From: Streptomyces sp. NBC_01445
Lineage (GTDB): Bacteria > Actinomycetota > Actinomycetes > Streptomycetales > Streptomycetaceae
Direction of reading: 5' to 3'
NCBI RefSeq assembly: GCF_035918235.1
Contig: NZ_CP109485.1
Location: 7,417,001 to 7,481,000 of the forward strand
Length of the DNA: 64,000 nt
Positions 1-7,097 of the stretch are shown one piece after another. Under the pieces are notes generated by a model, which was not told where the DNA came from, did not search any database, and was given only the letters and a program-made list of their open reading frames with translations. Every line of letters begins with the position of its first letter. The stretch's first letter is position 1. The translations under genes and the position numbers were made by a program.

Positions 1-551
1 CGGAGAAGCGGGACTACGAGTACTACGACGCCCAGGCCCGCATCACCCGGCCCATCCACTACAAGGGGACCCAGACGTTCCGCGGCGTGAAGGTCTACTA
101 CTTCGAACAGACCATCCCCTGGACGAAGGTTCCCCTCCCCAAGACGATGCCGGTCAAGGGCATCACACCGGAGTCCGTCGCCAAGACCGGCACCACCCGC
201 TGGTACAGCACGGTCCGCAAGTTCTGGGTCGAGCCGGTCACCGGCGCCCCCGTCTACGGCGAGGAGATCCAGAACAACGAACTCCGCGGCGGCACGCTCC
301 TGGGAGGCCGCGACAAGGTGACGGTCTTCGCCGGGCACGTGAAGATGCGCGAGGACTACATCAAGTCGACGGTCGACCTCGTCAAGTCCAACCGCGTCCT
401 GGTCGTCCTGCTCACCTCGTACCTGCCGTGGGGCTTCCTCGTCCTCGGCCTGCTCCTGCTCGCGCTCTCCCTGTGGCTGGAGGCCCGCAGCCGCCGCCCG
501 GGCGAGCCCGAGGCCGCCCCGGAGCACGAGCCGGAACCCGTCAGCGCCTGA
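1..551 (+). CDS. DUF3068-type membrane protein, C-terminal part
   Basis: The gene begins before the window; the reading frame enters at base 3 and 182 codons are visible. The soluble part has repeated K/R-Y-Y and W-V-E-P-V-T-G patches typical of actinobacterial DUF3068 (porin PorA family) proteins. It is followed by one hydrophobic segment near the C-terminus (LTSYLPWGFLVLGLLLLALS) and a charged, proline- and glutamate-rich cytoplasmic tail. The family usually has one membrane helix at each end with an extracytoplasmic domain between them; only the second helix is visible here. The stop lies inside the last codons of the convergent hrpB gene (11-bp overlap). Function is unknown; the family assignment is from overall appearance and is fairly secure. 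Confidence 0.75.
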   Translation, partial: EKRDYEYYDAQARITRPIHYKGTQTFRGVKVYYFEQTIPWTKVPLPKTMPVKGITPESVAKTGTTRWYSTVRKFWVEPVTGAPVYGEEIQNNELRGGTLLGGRDKVTVFAGHVKMREDYIKSTVDLVKSNRVLVVLLTSYLPWGFLVLGLLLLALSLWLEARSRRPGEPEAAPEHEPEPVSA

Positions 552-3084
552 GCCGCGCGCTCGTGTGCCGCGTCGCGACCGCGCCCGCCGGATCCTCCGG
601 CCACGGATGCTTCGGGTACCGGCCGCGCAGTTCGGCGCGCACCGCCCGGTACCCCTCGCGCCAGAAGGAGGCGAGATCCGCGGTCACGGCCGCGGGCCGC
701 CCCGCCGGGGACAGCAGATGCACCAGGACCGGCACACCGGCCACGCGCGGCGACTCGTGCAGCCCGAACATCTCCTGCACCTTCACGGCCAGTACGGGCT
801 GTTCGGGGTTCGCGTAGTCGATCCGGATCCTGGACCCGCTCGGCACCTCAAGACGCTCCGGCGCCAGCTCGTCGAGGCGGGCCGCGTCACCGCTCGCCCA
901 GGGGAGCAGCCGCCGCAGCGCCTGGCCCGCGTCGATCCGGCCCAGATCGGACCGGCGCCGCGCCTTGCCGAGCTCCGGCTCCAGCCACTCGTCCACGCGC
1001 GCGTGCAGCGCGTCGTCCGACACGTCGGGCCAGGGCGTGCCCAGCGTCCGGTGCAGGAACACGAGCCGCTCCCGCAGCTCCCCGGCCTCCCGGGACCACC
1101 GCAGCAGAGAGAACCCCTCCCGCCGCAGCCCTTCCTTCAACGCCTCCCGCACGAGAGCGGGGGCGGCCTCCTTCAGCGGGCGCACGGCGAGTTCCACCGC
1201 GCCGAGCCGCTCGACATGCCGCGCCACCAACTCCCCGTCGGCCCACGCCACTTCGTCCCCCTCGGTACGCAGCGGCGCCGCGGCACGCAGCGCGACCTCC
1301 TCGTCGACGACCGCGGCGAGCCGCACGCGCGCGTGCCCGGCGCCGACGGGCCGGTCGGCGACCGCGACGGCGATCCACGGCGCGCCCCGCAGCCGTGACC
1401 CCTCCGCGAGCGCGGCCCGGGTACCGGACACCATCAGATACGCGCCGTCGCGCCCACGCCCCACGCGCTCGGGGAAGGCGAGCGCGGAGACGATGCCGGC
1501 GACCCGGTCCTCGGACAGGTCCCCGGTCCCGGCCTCGTGCACCGGGGTCTGCCCGGCGGTTCGCTCCGGTCCGGCCCCTGCCGCCCCCGTAAGCCGCCGT
1601 ACCTCCGTCTTCCAGCGCGCGGCGTACGCGTCGGCGCCCCGGCGCGCGGTGCGCCACGCGGCGGCCAGATCGTCGCCGTAGTCGCGGGGCGGTTCCTCGC
1701 TCAGGAGGGCGACCACCTCGGCCGCGCGGCGAGCGCCCACCAGCGGGGTCGCGTCGAGGAGGGCGCGGGCCAGGCGCGGATGCAGGCCGAGGCGCGCGAG
1801 GCGCGCGCCTCGCTCCGTGGCCCGGCCCGAGTCCGCCCCGACCGCCCCGATCGCCGTCAGGACGGACCGGGCCGCCGCCATCGCCCCGGCCGGCGGAGCG
1901 TCCAGGAGCGCGAGCCCCGAGGCGTCCGGATCGCCCCAGCACGCCGCCTGCAACGCGAACGCCGTCAGGTCCGCCACCTTGATCTCCGGCGCGGGGAACC
2001 GAGGCAGCCGCACGTCCTCCGCCTCCGTCCAGCACCGGTACACCACGCCGGGAGCCTCACGCCCGGCACGCCCCGCCCGCTGCCGCCCCGCCGCCTGCGA
2101 GGCCCGTACGGTCGTCAGGGCGCTCAGCCCGCGCGCGTGGTCCACCCGCGGCTCCCGCGCGAGCCCCGAGTCCACGACGACCCGGACACCCGGAACCGTC
2201 AGCGACGACTCGGCCACGGACGTCGCGAGCACCACCCGCCGCCGCGCACCAGGCGAGAGCACCGCGTCCTGCACCGCGGCCGGCGCCCGCCCGTGCACCT
2301 GAAGCACATCCACATCACCCGGCCCGCCCAATTGCCCGGCCACGCGCGCGATCTCACCGACCCCCGGCAGGAAACACAGCACATCCCCGCTCTGCTCCCG
2401 CAGTGCGCGCCGCACCACCGCCGCCACGTGCGTGAGCAACGCCGGATCCACCCGCATCCCGTGCGGCGGCCGCACCGGACGCGCGGGCGGCGCCCACACC
2501 GTCTCCACGGGATACGAGATTCCCTCGGCTTCGACGACGGGCGCCCCGCCGAGCAGCCGCGCCCAACCCTGCGCGTCCGTCGTCGCCGACGCCGCCACCA
2601 GCCGAAGCTCGGGCCGCAGTGCCTCGCGCACGTCGCACAGGAACGCCGCGACCGTGTCCGCGTCCAGATGCCGCTCGTGGACCTCGTCGAGCATGACGAC
2701 ATCCACGCCGGCCAGCTCCTGGTCGCGCTGGAGCCGTTGCAGGAGCACACCCGTCGTGACGACCTCCACGCGCGCGTGGCGCCCCATCACCCGCTCACCG
2801 CGCACCGTGTAGCCGACGCTCTCGCCGGCCTTCTCGCCGAGCAGCCAAGCCATCCGCCGCGCCGCGGCCCGCGCCGCGATCCGCCGCGGCTCCGCGACGA
2901 CGACACGCCGCGCGGGCCCGTCACCGACGAGCCCGGCGAGCACCAGCGGCACCAGGGTCGTCTTGCCGGTCCCCGGCGGCGCCACGAGAACGGCGCTGCC
3001 CGGCGCCGCGGGCCCGTCGAGGGCATCGCGCAGGCCGGGCAGCGCACTGCGTACAGGCAGGTCCAGAGCGTCGTCACGGATCAC
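541..3084 (-). CDS. hrpB: ATP-dependent helicase HrpB
   Basis: This 847-residue DEAH-family helicase has the full motif series: Walker A GTGKTT at residues 38-43, DEVH at 133-136, SAT motif as ASATTDA, and motif VI QRAGRAGR. They are followed by a winged-helix/HA2-like region and the long HrpB-specific C-terminal domain, and the length is normal for HrpB. It is predicted to unwind or remodel RNA in the cytoplasm; the physiological substrate of HrpB is not well defined. The start is GTG with a GGGGAG ribosome-binding site 12-15 nt upstream, at the edge of a long hairpin (3101-3152). The gene lies downstream of a methyltransferase on the same strand, 69 bp apart, and overlaps the DUF3068 gene tail to tail. 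Confidence 0.93.
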   Translation of the reverse strand: MIRDDALDLPVRSALPGLRDALDGPAAPGSAVLVAPPGTGKTTLVPLVLAGLVGDGPARRVVVAEPRRIAARAAARRMAWLLGEKAGESVGYTVRGERVMGRHARVEVVTTGVLLQRLQRDQELAGVDVVMLDEVHERHLDADTVAAFLCDVREALRPELRLVAASATTDAQGWARLLGGAPVVEAEGISYPVETVWAPPARPVRPPHGMRVDPALLTHVAAVVRRALREQSGDVLCFLPGVGEIARVAGQLGGPGDVDVLQVHGRAPAAVQDAVLSPGARRRVVLATSVAESSLTVPGVRVVVDSGLAREPRVDHARGLSALTTVRASQAAGRQRAGRAGREAPGVVYRCWTEAEDVRLPRFPAPEIKVADLTAFALQAACWGDPDASGLALLDAPPAGAMAAARSVLTAIGAVGADSGRATERGARLARLGLHPRLARALLDATPLVGARRAAEVVALLSEEPPRDYGDDLAAAWRTARRGADAYAARWKTEVRRLTGAAGAGPERTAGQTPVHEAGTGDLSEDRVAGIVSALAFPERVGRGRDGAYLMVSGTRAALAEGSRLRGAPWIAVAVADRPVGAGHARVRLAAVVDEEVALRAAAPLRTEGDEVAWADGELVARHVERLGAVELAVRPLKEAAPALVREALKEGLRREGFSLLRWSREAGELRERLVFLHRTLGTPWPDVSDDALHARVDEWLEPELGKARRRSDLGRIDAGQALRRLLPWASGDAARLDELAPERLEVPSGSRIRIDYANPEQPVLAVKVQEMFGLHESPRVAGVPVLVHLLSPAGRPAAVTADLASFWREGYRAVRAELRGRYPKHPWPEDPAGAVATRHTSARLRR

Positions 3085-3100
3085 ATGCTCAGTCTCTCCC

Positions 3101-3152
3101 CGGGGGCATCCCCGGCCGAAGGCTGGGGGACTTCGGCCGGGGGTGCCCCCCG
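3101..3152. repeat. Long near-perfect palindrome between methyltransferase and hrpB
   Basis: Arms 3101-3121 and 3131-3152 pair almost perfectly (about 20 bp, one bulge and one mismatch) around a 9-nt loop. The core reads CCGGCCGAAG ... CTTCGGCCGG, extended by runs of G and C. It starts 1 nt after the methyltransferase stop, and its far end touches the GGGGAG ribosome-binding site of hrpB. It may terminate the upstream transcript or mask the hrpB start. From memory, similar GC-rich palindromes are dispersed in Streptomyces chromosomes, which I cannot verify here. Confidence 0.7.
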
Positions 3153-3153
3153 T

Positions 3154-4095
3154 CTAGCCCCGCTCGCAGACGAAGATCGCCGTCCCCGGGATCAGATTTC
3201 CGCGCAGCGGGGACCAGCCGCCCCACTCTTGTGTGTTCCATGCCGGCCACTGCGGCTCGACGAGGTCCACGAGACGGAACCCGCCGGCCACGATGTCCCG
3301 CACCCGGTCACCGACCGTCCTGTGGTGCTCCACATATACGGCGCGCCCCTCGTCGTCCTGCTCCACATAAGGGGTGCGGTCGAAGTAGGAGGCCGCTACG
3401 GAGAGGCCCTCCGGACCCGGCTCGTCCGGGAACGCCCAGCGGATCGGATGCGTCACCGAGAACACGAACCGGCCGCCGGGCCGCAGCACCCGGTGCACAT
3501 CCCGGAGCACCCGCACCGGATCGGCGACAAAGGGGAGCGCGCCGTACGCCGAGCAGGCCAGGTCGAACGAGCCGTCCGCGAACGGCAGCGCGCCCGCGTC
3601 CGCCTCCACCAGCGGCACCGCGCCGCCGTCGATGCGCAGCGCGTGCTGGAGCTGCCGGTGCGAGAGGTCGAGCGCGACGGGGTGCGCGCCCTGCGCGGCG
3701 AGCCAGCGCGAGCACTGCGCCGCGCCCGCGCCGATCTCCAGGACGACCTTGTCCTTCAGGTCCTCCGGCGGGCCGAGCAGCTCGGCCTCCACCTCGTCGA
3801 GACCCTCGGGCCCCCACACGAAGCGGTCGTCCCCGAGGAACGTGCCGTGCTCGACCTGATAGTCGTCCGCGTTCTTGTCCCACCAGCCACGATTGGCGCG
3901 GGAACTCTCCGTGACGTCGGCATCGCGCCGGGTGGCTTCGGGCTCGAACGGTTCGGGCTCTTGGATGATGGGCTCCCTAGTCGTACTCTTCCGTTCAACC
4001 CGTCGCGGCAGAGTGCCGAGCGGCCCATGTGGCCTCGTGCGACAGGTTTTGTGCCGGGTATGCGAATTTCGCCCCGGGTGTGCGCCTTCGCGCAT
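3154..4095 (-). CDS. Class I SAM-dependent methyltransferase, start uncertain
   Basis: The protein is a Rossmann-fold methyltransferase: motif I VVLEIGAGAAQCS, then an acidic strand end in ALDLSHRQ, and the motif IV region FDLACSAYGALPF. The family-like sequence begins at SSRANRGWWDKN, ending with a C-terminal Trp-rich section. Substrate is unknown; streptomycete relatives are annotated only as methyltransferases. The only normal in-frame start upstream is ATG at 4095, giving 313 residues, but the first ~60 residues look non-homologous and this codon overlaps the divergent rpsA -35 box. No ATG, GTG or TTG occurs between 4095 and the conserved core. An AGGGAG motif precedes two ATC codons near 3969-3964, so a non-canonical start is possible. 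Confidence 0.8.
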   Translation of the reverse strand: MREGAHPGRNSHTRHKTCRTRPHGPLGTLPRRVERKSTTREPIIQEPEPFEPEATRRDADVTESSRANRGWWDKNADDYQVEHGTFLGDDRFVWGPEGLDEVEAELLGPPEDLKDKVVLEIGAGAAQCSRWLAAQGAHPVALDLSHRQLQHALRIDGGAVPLVEADAGALPFADGSFDLACSAYGALPFVADPVRVLRDVHRVLRPGGRFVFSVTHPIRWAFPDEPGPEGLSVAASYFDRTPYVEQDDEGRAVYVEHHRTVGDRVRDIVAGGFRLVDLVEPQWPAWNTQEWGGWSPLRGNLIPGTAIFVCERG

Positions 4096-4123
4096 TGACC
4101 CTGTCCGGCTGCCCCCGTATGCT
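4095..4123 (+). promoter_or_regulatory. Vegetative promoter of rpsA
   Basis: TTGACC (4095-4100) and TATGCT (4118-4123) are separated by exactly 17 bp, close to the HrdB/sigma-70 consensus. Transcription would start near 4130 and give a leader of about 190 nt before rpsA. Confidence 0.75.
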
Positions 4124-4129
4124 ACAAGT

Positions 4130-4319
4130 TGCGCTGCGAGCCTGCGCTCCTCAGACATAGCAGGCTGCGCTCGCATCTGTATGTATGTCCCCTCGGTAAT
4201 CGAGGCGCCCCCTCCGGGAGTGGCGCTTCCTGAGCTGTCCGGCCTTCTGCAGTGCGATCACGGGCTCCCGGCGTAGCAGTACCTACGACTTCAATGTCCG
4301 TACCGGAGCCCTTACCCAC
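4130..4319 (+). promoter_or_regulatory. Structured rpsA 5' leader with start-masking hairpin
   Basis: Three stem-loops can be drawn. The first is 4136-4145 with 4160-4164 plus 4170-4174 (5-nt bulge). The second is 4202-4209 with 4222-4229 (8 bp including one G-U). The third pairs GGGCTCCCGG (4262-4271) with CCGGAGCCC (4303-4311; 9 bp, one bulge). The third covers CCGGAG, the only Shine-Dalgarno-like sequence before the rpsA ATG. Feedback of S1 on its own leader is known in E. coli; that this leader does the same is inference. Confidence 0.5.
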
Positions 4320-5825
4320 ATGACGAGCAGCACCGAGACCACCGCCACCACCCCGCAGGTAGCGGTCAACGACATCGGTAACGAGGAAGCCTTCCTCGCC
4401 GCGATCGACGAGACGATCAAGTACTTCAACGACGGCGACATCGTCGACGGCGTCATCGTGAAGGTCGACCGGGACGAGGTCCTGCTCGACATCGGTTACA
4501 AGACCGAAGGCGTGATCCCGAGCCGTGAGCTCTCGATCAAGCACGATGTCGACCCGAACGAGGTCGTCAAGGTCGGCGACGAGATCGAGGCCCTGGTTCT
4601 CCAGAAGGAGGACAAGGAAGGCCGTCTGATCCTGTCCAAGAAGCGCGCTCAGTACGAGCGTGCCTGGGGCACGATCGAGAAGATCAAGGAAGAAGACGGC
4701 ATCGTCACCGGTACCGTCATCGAGGTCGTCAAGGGTGGTCTCATCCTCGACATCGGCCTCCGTGGCTTCCTGCCGGCTTCCCTCGTCGAGATGCGCCGTG
4801 TCCGCGACCTCCAGCCCTACGTGGGCAAGGAGCTCGAGGCCAAGATCATCGAGCTGGACAAGAACCGCAACAACGTGGTCCTGTCCCGCCGTGCCTGGCT
4901 CGAGCAGACCCAGTCCGAGGTCCGCCAGACGTTCCTCACGACCCTCCAGAAGGGTCAGGTCCGCTCCGGCGTCGTTTCCTCGATCGTCAACTTCGGTGCC
5001 TTCGTGGACCTGGGTGGCGTCGACGGTCTCGTGCACGTCTCCGAGCTGTCCTGGAAGCACATCGACCACCCGTCCGAGGTTGTCGAGGTCGGCCAGGAAG
5101 TCACCGTCGAGGTCCTCGACGTCGACATGGACCGCGAGCGTGTCTCCCTGTCGCTGAAGGCGACGCAGGAAGACCCGTGGCAGCAGTTCGCCCGTACGCA
5201 CCAGATCGGCCAGGTCGTCCCCGGCAAGGTCACGAAGCTGGTTCCGTTCGGTGCGTTCGTCCGCGTGGACGAGGGCATCGAGGGTCTGGTCCACATCTCC
5301 GAGCTGGCCGAGCGCCACGTGGAGATCCCGGAGCAGGTCGTCCAGGTCAACGACGAGATCTTCGTCAAGGTCATCGACATCGACCTCGAGCGTCGCCGCA
5401 TCAGCCTCTCGCTGAAGCAGGCCAACGAGGCCTTCGGTGCCGACCCGTCGACGGTCGAGTTCGACCCGACCCTGTACGGCATGGCCGCGTCGTACGACGA
5501 CCAGGGCAACTACATCTACCCCGAGGGCTTCGACCCCGAGACCAACGACTGGCTCGAGGGCTTCGAGACCCAGCGCGAGGTCTGGGAGGGCCAGTACGCC
5601 GAGGCGCAGCAGCGCTTCGAGCAGCACCAGGCTCAGGTCATCAAGTCCCGCGAGGCCGACGCCCAGGCCGAGGCCGAGGGTGCTGCCGCTCCGGCCGGCG
5701 CCCCGGCTGCGTCCGGTGGCGGCGGCGGTTCGTACTCCTCGGAGTCGGACGACAACTCCGGCGCGCTTGCTTCGGACGAGGCGCTCGCCGCGCTCCGTGA
5801 GAAGCTGGCCGGTGGTCAGAGCTGA
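4320..5825 (+). CDS. rpsA: 30S ribosomal protein S1
   Basis: S1 binds mRNA on the 30S subunit and helps initiation. The 501-residue protein has four S1 RNA-binding repeats, starting near residues 38, 124, 209 and 298. The last two carry the classic GAFV(D/R)(L/V)...GLVH(V/I)SEL motif. Four repeats is the usual number in actinobacteria, compared with six in E. coli. The C-terminus is an acidic, then glycine/serine-rich tail. The codon use is less GC-biased at third positions than its neighbours, with several GGT and CGT codons, as expected for a highly expressed gene. It is monocistronic: a strong promoter and a long leader upstream, a strong hairpin terminator directly downstream. Confidence 0.98.
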   Translation: MTSSTETTATTPQVAVNDIGNEEAFLAAIDETIKYFNDGDIVDGVIVKVDRDEVLLDIGYKTEGVIPSRELSIKHDVDPNEVVKVGDEIEALVLQKEDKEGRLILSKKRAQYERAWGTIEKIKEEDGIVTGTVIEVVKGGLILDIGLRGFLPASLVEMRRVRDLQPYVGKELEAKIIELDKNRNNVVLSRRAWLEQTQSEVRQTFLTTLQKGQVRSGVVSSIVNFGAFVDLGGVDGLVHVSELSWKHIDHPSEVVEVGQEVTVEVLDVDMDRERVSLSLKATQEDPWQQFARTHQIGQVVPGKVTKLVPFGAFVRVDEGIEGLVHISELAERHVEIPEQVVQVNDEIFVKVIDIDLERRRISLSLKQANEAFGADPSTVEFDPTLYGMAASYDDQGNYIYPEGFDPETNDWLEGFETQREVWEGQYAEAQQRFEQHQAQVIKSREADAQAEAEGAAAPAGAPAASGGGGGSYSSESDDNSGALASDEALAALREKLAGGQS

Positions 5826-5856
5826 CCTGAACCCTCCGGGTTCCGGTAAGTAGTTG

Positions 5857-5889
5857 AGCGGGCCCGCACCCCTTGGGTGTGGGCCCGCT
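5857..5889. terminator. Bidirectional terminator between rpsA and the beta-helix gene
   Basis: A 15-bp stem (5857-5871 with 5875-5889, one G-T wobble) closes a 3-nt loop. It sits between two converging genes and is followed by a short T-rich stretch (TTCTCT) on the + strand. Confidence 0.85.
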
Positions 5890-5911
5890 TCTCTGTGTCC
5901 GCCGACGTTTC

Positions 5912-6880
5912 CTACGGAGTGACCGGTACGTTCGTCAGGCCCTTGCCGCCGGTGACCGTGTTGCTGCTGTAGACCGTCGTCACGCAGCTTCCGCCGGCGT
6001 TCGTCACGTTGATCGCCAGCTGCTTGTCGCCCGTCGCGCCGCGCAGGTCCGACGTGTTGGAGCGGAAGACCGTGCCGCAGCCCCAGCCGGACTGCTGGGT
6101 GTGTGTCTCGTAGCCGGTGTTCGTCGTGGCGCTGCCCTTGTTGTTCTCGACCAGGACGTCGTTGCCCTTCACGTCGACCCAGGAGTCGTCGAAGTTGGCC
6201 CCGGTCAGGCCGCTGCCGTCGAACGTGTTGCCCACGATCCGCGCGCCCGTCGTGCCCTCCTTGATGTCGACGTTCTCGCCGCCGACGTCCGGACCGATCG
6301 TGTTGCCGGTGATCTGGATGCGGTCACTCTTGTCCGAGGTTCCGCCGGCCGTGCCGACGTAGACGCCCTCGCCCATGCCGCGGCCGTCGTTGCCGGTGTC
6401 GTAGATCCGCGAGTTCTTGATCGTCCCGTCCGTGCTGGAGTTGCGGAAGTGGACGCCCTCCATGTCGAGCCCGTGGACGGTGACCGTGTCGACGACGACG
6501 CCCTGCGCCGAGTCGATCATGATGCCCTTCTGACCGCCGGTGACGGTGATGCCCTGGACCGTCCAGTACGAGGCGCCGTTCAGATGCAGGCCGTAGCCGC
6601 CGCCCGCCGTGAGGACCGCCTTCGCGGAGCCGGTCAGGGTGATGCGCGAGCCGGAGCTCCCGGCGATCGACGTCTTGAAGTTGCCCGTGTACGTGCCGTC
6701 GGCGAGATGGATCGTGTCGCCGGGGGCGGCCGCGGTGAGCGCCGACTTGAGCTGCGCCGCGGTGGAGACCTCGATGACCTGGGCGGCAGCTCCGGCGGCG
6801 GGCGTCGCGAGGGCCGTGGCGCCGCCTGCGACGAGCGCGGCGGTGGTCAGTGCGGGCAGGAGCGCGGAACGGATGCGCAT
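5912..6880 (-). CDS. Secreted right-handed beta-helix protein
   Basis: The 322-residue protein starts with a typical Sec signal peptide (MRIRS, hydrophobic core, ending around ATPAAGA-AA). It continues with IEVSTAAQLKSALTAAAPGDTIHLADGTYTG, the N-terminal signature of pectate-lyase-like parallel beta-helix enzymes, then many N/G/T/D/V-rich coils (ITLTG, VQGITVTGG, ITGNTIG, VENNKG). This is the fold of polysaccharide lyases and some glycosidases, so a secreted carbohydrate-active role is likely; the substrate cannot be read from sequence. The ATG at 6880 was chosen because the signal peptide starts there and GGGAAGG precedes it. A DasR-like site overlaps its promoter, which would tie expression to aminosugar or chitin signals. 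Confidence 0.85.
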   Translation of the reverse strand: MRIRSALLPALTTAALVAGGATALATPAAGAAAQVIEVSTAAQLKSALTAAAPGDTIHLADGTYTGNFKTSIAGSSGSRITLTGSAKAVLTAGGGYGLHLNGASYWTVQGITVTGGQKGIMIDSAQGVVVDTVTVHGLDMEGVHFRNSSTDGTIKNSRIYDTGNDGRGMGEGVYVGTAGGTSDKSDRIQITGNTIGPDVGGENVDIKEGTTGARIVGNTFDGSGLTGANFDDSWVDVKGNDVLVENNKGSATTNTGYETHTQQSGWGCGTVFRSNTSDLRGATGDKQLAINVTNAGGSCVTTVYSSNTVTGGKGLTNVPVTP

Positions 6881-6947
6881 GTGGGGGTGCCTTCCCGTCG
6901 GTTCGTGCAAAAGGTGTTCTTGTACGTGAACTCTGGGTGCACATATG

Positions 6948-6988
6948 AACGTAAGGGCGTGACGCGACTGCGTCAAGGTCTGGACCAG
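6948..6988 (-). promoter_or_regulatory. Promoter with overlapping DasR-like operator
   Basis: On the minus strand TTGACG (6971-6976) and TACGTT (6948-6953) are 17 bp apart, directing the beta-helix gene with a leader of about 60 nt. Positions 6975-6988 read CTGGTCCAGACCTT on the minus strand. This matches TGGTCTAGACCA, the core of the known DasR element (also the direct-repeat element of chitinase promoters), at 10 of 12 positions and touches the -35 box, a classic repressor position. Confidence 0.6.
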
Positions 6989-7097
6989 GGGTGTGTGCGC
7001 GGAGGGAAACGTGGCGGATACACGAGTAACTCCCGTGCCGTAACAGGCCGTTGCCAGGATCCCCGGATCACTCAAGATCGTGAGGGGAGCCGTCAGC

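Noticed and set aside
1537..4098. Very long plus-strand open frame opposite hrpB and the methyltransferase
   Set aside because: It is an antisense shadow caused by high third-position GC; it has arginine/histidine-rich nonsense sequence and no domain.
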